DNA of 64,000 nt from Flavobacterium aeripolare (lineage in GTDB: Bacteria > Bacteroidota > Bacteroidia > Flavobacteriales > Flavobacteriaceae): NCBI RefSeq assembly GCF_013294025.1, contig NZ_JABSNL010000008.1, positions 119,557 through 183,556 of the forward strand, given 5' to 3'. This document shows, piece after piece, positions 17,254 to 26,098 of this stretch (positions are counted from its first letter, which is position 1; each line of letters starts with the position of its first letter). A model generated the notes under the pieces. That model made no database searches, was not told the DNA's origin, and worked only from the letters and a program-made list of their open reading frames with translations. The position numbers and the translations under genes were made by a program.

Positions 17254-18537
17254 TTATTTAAAATCGTTAAGTGCTTTTTCAATAATAGCAAGACAGTCAT
17301 GAATTTGCTCCTCAGTAATTACTAATGGTGGCGCAAATCTAATTTTGTTACCATGTGTAGGTTTAGCTAATAAACCGTAATCTCTAAATTTCAAGCAAAT
17401 ATCCCATGCAAGATCAGACTCTTCATCGCTGTTAATCACAATAGCATTCAACAATCCTTTTCCTCTTACTAAAGTAATTAATGGGTTTCTAGATGCGATC
17501 TCGTTTAACCCTTTTCTTAAAATTATTCCTAGACGCTCTGCATTTTCTGATAATTTTTCATCCTTAACCACTTCAAGAGCTGCCATCGCTACTGCTGCAG
17601 CAATTGGGTTCCCACCAAAGGTAGATCCATGCTGTCCTGGCTTAATCACATTCATGATTGCGTTATTAGCCAGCACCGCAGAAACAGGATATACACCACC
17701 TGAAATAGCTTTCCCTAGAATTAAGATATCTGGTTTCACCTCTGGTTTGTTCTCACAAGCATTTTGACAAGAACAATTTCCACAAGTCGCTAATAATCTA
17801 CCTGTACGCGCAATTCCTGTTTGTACCTCATCAGCAATAAACAAAACGTTGTGTGCCTCACATAGTGCTTTGGCCTTAGCCAAATACCCTTCTGTAGGAA
17901 CATACACTCCTGCTTCTCCTTGAATAGGCTCTACTAAGAACCCTGCAATGTTTTTACTTGATTTTAAAGTTGCTTCTAATGCATCGATATCATCGTAGGC
18001 TATTTTAATAAATCCATCGGTAAAAGGACCAAAGTTTTTACGTGCATTCTCATCATTTGAAAACGAAATAATAGTAGTTGTTCTTCCGTGAAAGTTGTTC
18101 TCACAAACAATAATTTCGGCTTGATTTTCAGGAATTCCCTTCACTTCATAGGCCCATTTTCTACATATTTTCAACGCTGTTTCTACAGCCTCTGCTCCTG
18201 TATTCATAGGAAGCACTTTATCAAAATTAAAGTAGTTTGTAACATATTCTTCAAAAACACCTAACTGATCGTTATGAAATGCTCTTGATGTCAACGTTAG
18301 CGTTTGTGCTTGTTTTACCATTGCTCCCACAATTCTTGGATGGCAATGCCCTTGATTCACTGCAGAATATGCAGATAAAAAATCATAGTATTGTTTACCA
18401 TCTACATCCCATACATGCACGCCTTCTCCTCTTTCAAGTACCACGGGTAATGGATGGTAGTTATGTGCACCATGTTTGTCTTCTTTAGCGATTAATGCTT
18501 CTGATTTACTTGAGAGCTTTTGAGTTGCGTCTTGCAT
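17254..18537 (-). CDS. rocD: Ornithine--oxo-acid transaminase
   Basis: A PLP fold-type I aminotransferase of 427 residues from the ATG at 18537; the frame extends to 18582, but the extra codons overlap the promoter. HDLS-type core motifs: NTGAEAVETALK, DEVQTGIARTGR and LGKAISGG with the PLP lysine. Between these last two there is an extra stretch with four cysteines (CGNCSCQNAC), absent from most ornithine transaminases I recall. It converts ornithine and 2-oxoglutarate to glutamate semialdehyde, following rocF. A good promoter lies upstream, and a divergent Lrp regulator is the probable controller. Confidence 0.9.
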   Translation of the reverse strand: MQDATQKLSSKSEALIAKEDKHGAHNYHPLPVVLERGEGVHVWDVDGKQYYDFLSAYSAVNQGHCHPRIVGAMVKQAQTLTLTSRAFHNDQLGVFEEYVTNYFNFDKVLPMNTGAEAVETALKICRKWAYEVKGIPENQAEIIVCENNFHGRTTTIISFSNDENARKNFGPFTDGFIKIAYDDIDALEATLKSSKNIAGFLVEPIQGEAGVYVPTEGYLAKAKALCEAHNVLFIADEVQTGIARTGRLLATCGNCSCQNACENKPEVKPDILILGKAISGGVYPVSAVLANNAIMNVIKPGQHGSTFGGNPIAAAVAMAALEVVKDEKLSENAERLGIILRKGLNEIASRNPLITLVRGKGLLNAIVINSDEESDLAWDICLKFRDYGLLAKPTHGNKIRFAPPLVITEEQIHDCLAIIEKALNDFK

Positions 18538-18569
18538 AGATATAAATTTTAAGATTATTTTGTGAATTA

Positions 18570-18601
18570 CAAATCTATACAATTTAAACTATTTAACCCA
18601 A
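18570..18601 (-). promoter_or_regulatory. rocD-rocF promoter
   Basis: Minus-strand -33 TTG (18599-18601) and -7 TAGATTTG (18570-18577) are separated by 21 bp, within the accepted Bacteroidota range. The -7 ends 33 bp before the rocD ATG. This is one of the two best promoter matches in the window. Confidence 0.6.
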
Positions 18602-18770
18602 TAATTAGAAGTTTTTGACTTAAAAACATTGATAAAAAGTTAATTCACTCCTAAATAAAAATTTTAAAAGTCAAATAATTTATTTATTTCGAAAATCATA
18701 GTGAAAAAGTAAAATTTTAAAGTACTTTTATCCTATAAAACAGTACTAACTACACTTATTAAACTATAAT

Positions 18771-19223
18771 ATGGAGGCAATAGATCAATACGACATTAAT
18801 ATCATTAAAGAACTTGAGAAGGATGGCCGCACCGCCTATTCGACTATTGCAACGACATTAAAGATTTCTAACACCATGGTGCATCAGCGCATAAATCGCC
18901 TTATTGAGCATGGTATTCTTACGGGCATTAAACCTATTATAAACGAAAAGAAAGTAGGGTACGATTGGGGCGCTTTCACCGGAATCACGCTAAATAAAGA
19001 CCAAGATTCTAACCGAGTAATCGAAGAACTGAAGAAAATTCCAGAAGTAACAGAATGTTATTTCATTACTGGCTCTTACACCTTATATATTAAAATGATT
19101 GCCAAAGATCACGAACACATGCGTAAACTACTCTACGAAAAAATCGACAACATCCCCGGAATTGCAAAAACCGATTCCATGATCGAACTAGGTTGCGCTT
19201 TTAAAAGGAATATCAGTCTTTAA
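18771..19223 (+). CDS. Lrp/AsnC-family transcriptional regulator
   Basis: 150 residues: an N-terminal helix-turn-helix (about 1-60, with DGRTAYSTIA and NTMVHQRI) and a C-terminal ligand-binding RAM domain (about 70-145, with ECYFITGSYTLYIKM). It is divergent from rocD across a 233-bp AT-rich region, so it probably controls the arginase operon in response to arginine, ornithine or another amino acid. That target is inferred from position only. Confidence 0.9.
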   Translation: MEAIDQYDINIIKELEKDGRTAYSTIATTLKISNTMVHQRINRLIEHGILTGIKPIINEKKVGYDWGAFTGITLNKDQDSNRVIEELKKIPEVTECYFITGSYTLYIKMIAKDHEHMRKLLYEKIDNIPGIAKTDSMIELGCAFKRNISL

Positions 19224-19332
19224 GCGCAACTAAAATAGACCACTAAACAATTATTAAAAAAAATGTAAATTAGTGCCATAAAAAAGAGCTAGCTATTTAT
19301 TTTCGGATATTTGTTTCTTAAAAAATTAAATT

Positions 19333-20106
19333 ATGAAAAGCATAAAATTTATTATCCTAGGAATATTGATTTGTTCCAATGGCGCTTTTGCTCAGTTAAA
19401 AGCAGTCACATACAAAGATGAGGCACAAGTTCTCAATGGTTTTGCGATCCAGGCAGTTAAAAAATCAGTTAGTAAACCAGGGATTTTGATTCTTCCTGCT
19501 TGGCACGGAATTGACACAGCGTCTAAAGATATCGCCGTAGAATTATCTAAACTAGGTTACAACGCCTTCATCGCTGATATCTACGGAGAAGGTAATTACC
19601 CAAAAGACAATGCCGAGGCTGGAAAAAATTCAAGTTACTACAAAACGAATTACAAGAGCTACCAACACCGCATTCAGCTAGCACTAGACGAGCTAATTAA
19701 AAGCGGAGCCAATCCTGATAACATTGTTGCCATAGGATATTGTTTTGGAGGAACTGGAGTACTTGAAGCAGCTCGCGGACATTTAAAAGTGCAAGGAGTG
19801 GTTTCTTTCCATGGTGGTTTATCTAAGGATGCATCTCGCCCTTCAGAACCAATTACAGCAAAAGTTTTGGCTTGCCACGGTGCAGACGACCCTTACGTTT
19901 CTGCGGCTGAAGTAGCGGCTTTCCAACAAGAAATGCGCGACACAAAAGCAGACTGGCAAATGATTTATTATGCTGATGCTGTGCACGGTTTCACAAATCC
20001 TGAATATGGAAACGACAATTCTAAAGGCGCAGCTTACAATGAAAAAGCAGCCAAACGCTCTTTTGAACACTTAAAAGTATTTTTGAACGAAGTATTAAAA
20101 AAATAA
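19333..20106 (+). CDS. Secreted dienelactone hydrolase-family protein
   Basis: 257 residues. A signal peptide is visible (1-20, ending GAFA|Q), so it is periplasmic or secreted. It is an alpha/beta hydrolase of the dienelactone hydrolase family: nucleophile C137 in GYCFGG, an Asp in CHGADDP (about 185) and H218 in AVHGF. The true substrate is probably not dienelactone. It is 11 bp upstream of an M28 peptidase lipoprotein gene and likely co-transcribed. Confidence 0.87.
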   Translation: MKSIKFIILGILICSNGAFAQLKAVTYKDEAQVLNGFAIQAVKKSVSKPGILILPAWHGIDTASKDIAVELSKLGYNAFIADIYGEGNYPKDNAEAGKNSSYYKTNYKSYQHRIQLALDELIKSGANPDNIVAIGYCFGGTGVLEAARGHLKVQGVVSFHGGLSKDASRPSEPITAKVLACHGADDPYVSAAEVAAFQQEMRDTKADWQMIYYADAVHGFTNPEYGNDNSKGAAYNEKAAKRSFEHLKVFLNEVLKK

Positions 20107-20117
20107 CCAATAACCAG

Positions 20118-21137
20118 ATGAAAAAAATCATTCCAATTTTAGCTATTGCAGCAGCAATGGCCTCTTGTTCGACCGTTAAAGCGCCCAAGCAGGTCGATAA
20201 TTCTAATCCAACCAAATACTTAAATTCGATCACAGCAGCCGATTTAAAGACACATTTAAATATTGTTGCAAACGACTCGATGGAAGGGCGTGAAACTGGC
20301 TCTGTTGGGCAAAAGAAAGCGAGTAAATATTTGATAAGTCAGTATACTAAAAACGGAATCTCATTCCCAAAAGTTGCTGAATCTTTTTATCAAAAAGTTC
20401 CTGCTGCTTTCTTAAACAGAAGAAAAGGAGACAATTTGAATGATTCAGAAAACATTTGGGCTTTTATCGAAGGCTCAGAAAAACCAGAAGAAGTTGTTGT
20501 GATTTCTGCTCATTATGATCACGTAGGGATCAATAATGGAGACATTTATAATGGTGCAGATGATGATGGATCAGGAACTGTGGCATTATTAGAAATTGCT
20601 GAGGCTTTTGCCAAAGCAAGGAAAGACGGCCACGGACCCAAACGTTCTATTATGTTTTTTCACGCAACAGGTGAAGAGCATGGTTTACTAGGATCGAGCT
20701 ATTATTCAGAGAATCCGTTGTTCGCGTTTGAAAATACGGTAACCGATATTAATATTGACATGATAGGGCGCCGCGATGTGGCACACGAAGCCTCAAACAA
20801 CTACGTTTACCTAATTGGAGCGGATCGTTTATCAAGCGATTTAGACCGTATTTGTAGAGAAGTTAACGAGAAGTACACTAAGATCGATTTAGACTTTAGA
20901 TTCAATGATAAAAACGACCCTAATCACTTTTACGAGCGTTCAGACCATTATAACTTTGCAAAGCACGGTATTCCATCTGTATTCTTGTTTAACGGGGTGC
21001 ATGCTGACTACCATAAAAAAACAGATACAGTAGACAAAATCGAATTTGACGCATTGACAAAGAGAGCACAGCTTGCATTCTCGATTGCATGGGAAGTTGC
21101 TAATCGTGAAAACAGACCTGTAGTTGATAAAGAGTAA
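20118..21137 (+). CDS. M28-family peptidase lipoprotein
   Basis: 339 residues. The lipobox places the lipid-attached Cys at position 17 (AMASC). The M28 zinc residues are H132/D134 (SAHYDHVG), an Asp in NGADDDGSG (near 149), E186/E187 (ATGEEHG), D214 (NIDMIG) and a late His in VHADYHKK. Here the fourth ligand position is Asp, unlike the Glu in the other M28 protein of this window. It is likely anchored in the outer membrane or periplasm and digests peptides. It is the second gene of a pair with the hydrolase; a strong terminator follows. Confidence 0.9.
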   Translation: MKKIIPILAIAAAMASCSTVKAPKQVDNSNPTKYLNSITAADLKTHLNIVANDSMEGRETGSVGQKKASKYLISQYTKNGISFPKVAESFYQKVPAAFLNRRKGDNLNDSENIWAFIEGSEKPEEVVVISAHYDHVGINNGDIYNGADDDGSGTVALLEIAEAFAKARKDGHGPKRSIMFFHATGEEHGLLGSSYYSENPLFAFENTVTDINIDMIGRRDVAHEASNNYVYLIGADRLSSDLDRICREVNEKYTKIDLDFRFNDKNDPNHFYERSDHYNFAKHGIPSVFLFNGVHADYHKKTDTVDKIEFDALTKRAQLAFSIAWEVANRENRPVVDKE

Positions 21138-21250
21138 ATACCGAATTTGGGCACATCTTAGCTTTCACTATCGTTACAGCTAGGTCAGGCTATTCGCTAC
21201 AATCTCCCGATAAAAATCGGGAGGATTTTCACTACTATCCTTTGTGCAAA
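21138..21250. repeat. Intergenic repeat-like stretch with hairpin
   Basis: This contains a perfect small hairpin CTCCCGAT/ATCGGGAG (21206-21227 region) with an AAAA loop, and phrases such as GCTATTCGCTACAATC that I associate with dispersed flavobacterial intergenic repeats. No gene is visible. Confidence 0.4.
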
Positions 21251-21288
21251 AAAAGAGCGCTTTGATCTATCAAAGCGCTCTTTTTTTT
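21251..21288 (+). terminator. Terminator after the M28 lipoprotein gene
   Basis: Arms AGAGCGCTTTGA and TCAAAGCGCTCT pair perfectly around TCTA and are followed by a run of eight T on the plus strand. Confidence 0.85.
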
Positions 21289-21308
21289 ACGAGAGTTTAT
21301 ACCACAAA

Positions 21309-21336
21309 AAAAGCCTCTCATTTCTGAGAGGCTTTT
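21309..21336 (-). terminator. Terminator after tRNA-His
   Basis: Arms AAAAGCCTCTCA (21309-21320) and TGAGAGGCTTTT (21325-21336) surround a 4-nt loop; on the minus strand a T run follows. It lies directly downstream of the tRNA. Confidence 0.8.
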
Positions 21337-21344
21337 GCTTTCTG

Positions 21345-21419
21345 GGTGGAAGACGGGGCTCGAACCCGCGACCCTCGGTACCACAAACCGATGCTCTAAC
21401 CAACTGAGCTACAACCACC
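21345..21419 (-). tRNA. tRNA-His (GTG)
   Basis: Read on the minus strand: the D arm contains AGCTCAGTTGGTTAGAGC, the anticodon stem TCGGT/ACCGA encloses TTGTGGT with anticodon GTG, and the T arm contains GGGTTCGAGCCCC. The 5' GG and discriminator C73 are the histidine-specific G-1:C73 pair. The CCA end is not encoded in full. Acceptor positions 5-68 and 6-67 appear to be U-U mismatches (GTGGTTG against CTTCCAC). Confidence 0.93.
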
Positions 21420-21495
21420 ATTTGCTCTTAGCGGTGGCAAAGATACAACTAAAGTTTACTTCTACAAACATTTTGAGCAAAAAAAATCAATAAAT

Positions 21496-22212
21496 TTATA
21501 TCAAATCTCCTAAACTATTGACTGCCAAATACCTCTCTACAGTAAAACCTTCAGCATGTTCTACGCCTGCTAAACGTCCGAGGTCTCTAGAACGATAATT
21601 CAAGCTTTCTAGAAAATTCTTCGAGCTAATTGGTGATTCTGGTTCTTTAGAATTTGGATCATAAAATTGCGAACCGTACGCTAATATCGATTCTGTTTTT
21701 TTATCTGTGAAGCCAGTAATATCAACCACAAAATCTGGAACAACATTTTTCCATTGAATGTAATGGTACACTAATTTTGGTCGCCATGCTTCTTGCTTAA
21801 CGCCATCGATGTCTGTTTCAATACGCACAAGACCTGATAAGAAACAAGCATCAGAAACTAACTTACTCCCTTTTGCATGATCAATATGTCGGTCATCGAT
21901 TGCGTTACAAAGCACAATCTCTGGCTTGTATTTACGAATCATTTTAATCACCGCTAACTGGTGCTGCTCATCATTTGTAAAAAAGCCATCACGCATGTCT
22001 AGATTCTCTCTAACGGTAACTCCCAATATCTCAGCCGCCGCAGTCGCTTCTTGATGGCGTATCGCAGCCGATCCTCTCGTTCCTAATTCTCCACGTGTTA
22101 AATCTACAATTCCCACTTTTTTACCTAATGAGATCTCTTTTAAAATTGTTCCTGCACAACCTAATTCTACATCATCTGGGTGTGCGCCAAAGGCTACTAT
22201 ATCTAGTTTCAT
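21496..22212 (-). CDS. bshB1: Bacillithiol biosynthesis deacetylase BshB1
   Basis: 238 residues of the LmbE/PIG-L fold. HPDD (11-14, in FGAHPDDVELGCAG) and the later HIDH motif (DRHIDHAKGS) are the zinc-binding residues; TRGELGTRG is typical of BshB1. It deacetylates GlcNAc-malate in synthesis of the low-molecular-weight thiol bacillithiol. The isochorismate synthase gene precedes it by 52 bp on the same strand. Confidence 0.92.
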   Translation of the reverse strand: MKLDIVAFGAHPDDVELGCAGTILKEISLGKKVGIVDLTRGELGTRGSAAIRHQEATAAAEILGVTVRENLDMRDGFFTNDEQHQLAVIKMIRKYKPEIVLCNAIDDRHIDHAKGSKLVSDACFLSGLVRIETDIDGVKQEAWRPKLVYHYIQWKNVVPDFVVDITGFTDKKTESILAYGSQFYDPNSKEPESPISSKNFLESLNYRSRDLGRLAGVEHAEGFTVERYLAVNSLGDLI

Positions 22213-22264
22213 TTATTCTAATTTAAATATTCTTTATTCTGTTTATTGTATTTATAATGCGTTT

Positions 22265-23347
22265 TTACAGCACAATTTTTTTCATGGTAATTGACTTATT
22301 CTCACTTTCCTTCCATTCATCCTCAGGCACACTGTCCTTTGTAATCCCACAGCCCATATATAAATTAGCTTTAGTTAGCGCTGCAGTATTATGGTTTTTA
22401 ATTTTCATGCAACGTAGGTTCACGTACAAGTCAGATTGTAACTTGCCATTACCACTACTCTTTTTATTAAGTTCGCCTAAAAATCCTGTATAGTATTCCC
22501 TACTGTAGTTTTCGTTTTCGAGAATAAATTCTTTGGCTGCAGCCTTAGGAAAACCGCACACAGCAGGCGTAGGATGCAATACGGCAACTACCTGCTCTAG
22601 ATTAGAATCTTGATCTAAAACGCCTTCAATATCTGTTTTAATGTGCAATAAATTACCCGCCTGCAGCGTATAAGGACTGGATACAGAAACCTCAGTAGTT
22701 ATCTCCTTTAGATTATCAATGATAAAATCGGTTACAAACTGCTGCTCCTCCATTTCTTTGCGTCCCCACACTACTTCAACTGTATCACTATATTTTTGTG
22801 TTCCCGCTAATGCCATCGTATAAAAACTCTTTTTCTTTGCATTGAGCAAATGTTCCGGAGTGGCTCCCATCCACATTCCTATTTTTGGGTGATACCAGCA
22901 GTAACAAAAAGCGGTAGGATAGGTTTGCACTAACTTAGTAAAAACAGCAACCACTTCAAAATCGGGGACATCGATGGTTTCTTTACGAGACAAAACCACT
23001 TTATTAAAATCTCCATTTGCTATCGCTGCAACTGCATTTTTCACCATCATCTCAAAAGCAGCTTTACTAGATTCATCTCTAGGAATTGCTTCAGTAGCAA
23101 TAGTATCAAATTTTATAACACTCATTTTAGACTCTAACTTCACCGCCTCATCCTTAGGAATCAATAGTTTTTGATTGTTTTCAAAAGGAGCAAAAATAAA
23201 ACCGCTCTCTTCTAAATTCTCAGAAAAATACAAGTGATCATTCTGCTGAAAATAGCCAATTAATTTTGTTTTATTGGGTTTTCGATAAATTACAAAAGGT
23301 AAGTTTTGCGCTTCTTGTTGTTTTACTTTAATAAAAAAATCGATCAT
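22265..23347 (-). CDS. menF: Isochorismate synthase
   Basis: 360 residues; a chorismate-binding enzyme. The C-terminal half has the family motifs KVVLSRKE, MGATPEHLL, ALAGTQ, HPTPAVCG and EFYTGFLGE-like REYYTGFLGE. It converts chorismate to isochorismate. In flavobacteria this feeds menaquinone, which fits the hotdog thioesterase gene 37 bp upstream; a siderophore EntC-type role is less likely because no siderophore gene is nearby. Confidence 0.88.
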   Translation of the reverse strand: MIDFFIKVKQQEAQNLPFVIYRKPNKTKLIGYFQQNDHLYFSENLEESGFIFAPFENNQKLLIPKDEAVKLESKMSVIKFDTIATEAIPRDESSKAAFEMMVKNAVAAIANGDFNKVVLSRKETIDVPDFEVVAVFTKLVQTYPTAFCYCWYHPKIGMWMGATPEHLLNAKKKSFYTMALAGTQKYSDTVEVVWGRKEMEEQQFVTDFIIDNLKEITTEVSVSSPYTLQAGNLLHIKTDIEGVLDQDSNLEQVVAVLHPTPAVCGFPKAAAKEFILENENYSREYYTGFLGELNKKSSGNGKLQSDLYVNLRCMKIKNHNTAALTKANLYMGCGITKDSVPEDEWKESENKSITMKKIVL

Positions 23348-23384
23348 AACAGCTGTTGTTTATAAGTCCACTTTAATGCTTACA

Positions 23385-23819
23385 CTATTTTTTATTGGTA
23401 GTTTTTGACAAAACCATGTTGGTTAACTTGCATAGCGAAATCAAATTTCCTTCTTCATCAGTAATTTTAATCTCCCAAAGGTGCAAACTACGCCCTTTAT
23501 GTATTATTCTCGCCGTTCCATAAACAACACCCGATCGAATACTCTTTAAGTGATTTGCTGCAATTTCGATTCCGCGAATTTCTTGCGTTTCTGCGTCTAT
23601 AAAAAAATGCGATGCAGCACTCCCAACACTCTCTGCCAGTGCCACCGAAGCACCTCCATGCAACAAACCCATAGGCTGATGCACCGCTGCCGTTACTGGC
23701 ATTTTAGCAACAAGAAAATCCTCACCGGCATCTATATATTCAATTTGCAAGGTTTCCATCAAGGTGTTTTTTGAAAACGTATTGCAATAAGCAATCATTT
23801 TATTTTTATCTAGAGTCAT
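23385..23819 (-). CDS. Hotdog-fold thioesterase, probable DHNA-CoA hydrolase
   Basis: 144 residues of the PaaI/YbgC-type hotdog family, with LLHGGASVALAES on the long helix (the active Glu/Ser region) and an N-terminal segment ending in MPVTAAVHQPMG. Located next to isochorismate synthase, it is likely the 1,4-dihydroxy-2-naphthoyl-CoA hydrolase (MenI) of menaquinone synthesis. The substrate is inferred from position; another acyl-CoA is possible. Confidence 0.8.
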   Translation of the reverse strand: MTLDKNKMIAYCNTFSKNTLMETLQIEYIDAGEDFLVAKMPVTAAVHQPMGLLHGGASVALAESVGSAASHFFIDAETQEIRGIEIAANHLKSIRSGVVYGTARIIHKGRSLHLWEIKITDEEGNLISLCKLTNMVLSKTTNKK

Positions 23820-24400
23820 ATTTTTAAGTCAAATAAGAATGTAAAAATAAATAAAAGATAAGAGACACCATTAAAATCTAACGGCTTATTCTTGAAATGT
23901 AGCAGGTTTATAGAAATTATGGTCGCTAAGTAGCGTATTCTATCTGTTTGGTTACTGTAATTTAATACTATAATAATATTTTTACCCAATACCACTCTTA
24001 GTTAAAAGACAAACTGTGACTTTTTGCAAAAAATTCAGTTAGAGGTGGGATATCTTAATTTCATCCTATTCAAACTACGAAAATCACACTAATGCAAAAT
24101 TACCGCTTTGATTTTCAATACTAAAGCTTTTATATACTAGTAAATATTAATAATTATACAATACAATCAGTACACAAGTAGATAATAGTGCGTAAGGAAA
24201 ACAAAATTAGGTAAACATCAGAATATCAATTCATTTTACATAGCTAGTAATTTATCAACATAACATTAAACAATAAGTTAAAAAGTTAAAATTTTCTTAA
24301 CTATTTGTGTTAATTATTTACATAGATTTGGCGCCAAATAAAACCCTAATAAAAAGTTTAAATCCCCCCCTAACTATAACCCAAATCTATTATTTATTAC
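23820..24400. other. 581-bp AT-rich gap upstream of the secreted nuclease gene
   Basis: There is no coding frame or RNA I can support. It holds the palindrome-like GTTAAAATTTTCTTAAC near 24284-24300 and a -7 element TAGATTTG (24323-24330), 71 bp before the nuclease ATG, with a TTG (24305-24307) only 15 bp upstream of it. Confidence 0.5.
24323..24330 (+). promoter_or_regulatory. -7 element upstream of the secreted nuclease gene
   Basis: TAGATTTG matches TAnnTTTG. The candidate -33 TTG at 24305-24307 gives a short 15-bp spacer. Confidence 0.4.
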
Positions 24401-25987
24401 ATGAAAAAACTTTACACCTTTATTCTCATTTTTAGCATAACTACAGCAATTGCTCAAATTCCATCTGGCTATTATAATAGTGCAACAAGTACTGGATACA
24501 GCTTAAAAACACAGCTTTACAATATTATTAAAAACCATTCAGACAAAGGTTATAATGGATTGTACACTACCTATCAAACGTCTGATGTAGATAATTTTTA
24601 CGAAAAGGACGGAACAGTTTTAGACATGTATTCTGAAAAACCCAATGGATCTGACCCCTACACCTATGCTACAACTAGTACACAACGATGCGGAACATAT
24701 TCTAAAGAAGGTGACTGTTACAACAGAGAGCACATTGTCCCACAATCTACCTTTAATTCTAGCGCACCAATGGTGTCAGATGCTCATTTTATAACTCCCA
24801 CCGATGGAAAAGTAAATGGACAACGCTCTAACTATCCACATGGGACTGTAGCTACTTCGAGCTGGACCTCATTAAATGGCAGTAAATTAGGAACTAGTTC
24901 TGTTTCAGGATATTCAGGAACCGTTTTTGAACCTATTGACGAATTCAAAGGCGATATTGCCCGCATGTATTTCTATTTTGCTACACGTTATGAAACAACG
25001 GTAAATGGGTATTCTTATCTTATGTTTAACGGAACTAACAACCAAGTTTTTACAACAGCATTCTTAAATATGTTACTAAGTTGGAACGCACTTGACCCTG
25101 TAAGTCCTAGAGAAATAGCCCGTAACAATGCGATTTATGCCATCCAAAATAATAGAAATCCGTACATCGATCATCCCGAATACGTACAAAAAATATGGAG
25201 TACTGTTACAAGCACAGCTAACACGTTCACAGATCTTTACATATCAGAATATATTGAAGGATCGTCAAATAATAAAGCCCTCGAAATAGCTAACGCTACA
25301 GCGGGTACGATCAACCTATCTGGATATAGTATAAGAAAACAAACAAACGGATCAGGAGCTTGGAGTTCAGGAATCAATTTGACTGGGTCGCTAACTAAGG
25401 GAAGCAAATATACCATTGTAAATAGCGCTATAAGCTCGAGCTGTTACTCAACTGCAGCATCAAACATTAGTACATCAGCCAACGAAATGACCTTTAATGG
25501 TAATGACCCGGTGGGCTTATTTAAAAATGGTGTATTGATTGATATCATCGGTTTGTACAATGGCGGCAGCGCAAACTTTGCAGCAGACGTGACTTTAAGG
25601 AGAAAAAGTACTGCGACAGGTCCTAAAACCACATTTAATAAAAGTAATGATTGGGATATTTATTCCTCAGATATTTGCAGTAACTTGGGAGCTAGAATCG
25701 CACAAATCACCAGTAAAACAGCGCTTATTTCAGAAGAAACTATGATCGAAAAAACGACATTAGACGAGACAATTATTTACCCTAATCCATCTCTAGGAGA
25801 TATTGTAATATACAACTCTAGCAAGTCATTTACTGTGATTATTTATAACTTGGTTGGGCAAGTTGTCTTTAAAGCTGATAGTAGCAATAGCAACACATTA
25901 TCAGTTAAAAACATACCTAAAGGAATGCACATCGTCAAAGTTTCAGATGATACACATACAAGCACAAAAAAAATCGTAATCAACTAG
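24401..25987 (+). CDS. Secreted endonuclease I with lamin-tail and T9SS sorting domains
   Basis: 528 residues. The signal peptide is 1-18 (ends AIA|Q). Residues about 30-265 are an endonuclease I (EndA/Vvn-type, beta-beta-alpha-metal) domain with catalytic H111 (NREHIVPQS) and the metal-site Asn in KVNGQRSNYP. Residues about 278-400 resemble a lamin-tail domain (ISEYIEGSSNNKALEI, NLSGYSI). Residues about 455-528 are a type A T9SS sorting domain (IYPNPS, YNLVGQVV, GMHIVKVSD). It probably digests extracellular DNA for nutrients. The gene stands alone, with a terminator 25 bp after the stop. Confidence 0.92.
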   Translation: MKKLYTFILIFSITTAIAQIPSGYYNSATSTGYSLKTQLYNIIKNHSDKGYNGLYTTYQTSDVDNFYEKDGTVLDMYSEKPNGSDPYTYATTSTQRCGTYSKEGDCYNREHIVPQSTFNSSAPMVSDAHFITPTDGKVNGQRSNYPHGTVATSSWTSLNGSKLGTSSVSGYSGTVFEPIDEFKGDIARMYFYFATRYETTVNGYSYLMFNGTNNQVFTTAFLNMLLSWNALDPVSPREIARNNAIYAIQNNRNPYIDHPEYVQKIWSTVTSTANTFTDLYISEYIEGSSNNKALEIANATAGTINLSGYSIRKQTNGSGAWSSGINLTGSLTKGSKYTIVNSAISSSCYSTAASNISTSANEMTFNGNDPVGLFKNGVLIDIIGLYNGGSANFAADVTLRRKSTATGPKTTFNKSNDWDIYSSDICSNLGARIAQITSKTALISEETMIEKTTLDETIIYPNPSLGDIVIYNSSKSFTVIIYNLVGQVVFKADSSNSNTLSVKNIPKGMHIVKVSDDTHTSTKKIVIN

Positions 25988-26011
25988 TAAACAGTAAAAT
26001 AATAAGCAATC

Positions 26012-26038
26012 AAAAAGCGGCAATATTGCCGCTTTTTT
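26012..26038 (+). terminator. Terminator after the nuclease gene
   Basis: Arms AAAAGCGGCAATA and TATTGCCGCTTTT pair directly, followed by a T run. Confidence 0.85.
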
Positions 26039-26063
26039 TATTAGCATTTTAATCTTAATTAAC

Positions 26064-26071
26064 TAAATTTG
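26064..26071 (+). promoter_or_regulatory. purL -7 element
   Basis: TAAATTTG matches TAnnTTTG and ends 28 bp before the ATG at 26099. It lies between the upstream terminator and purL. Confidence 0.4.
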
Positions 26072-26098
26072 CAACGCAATACAACAAACTACACAACA

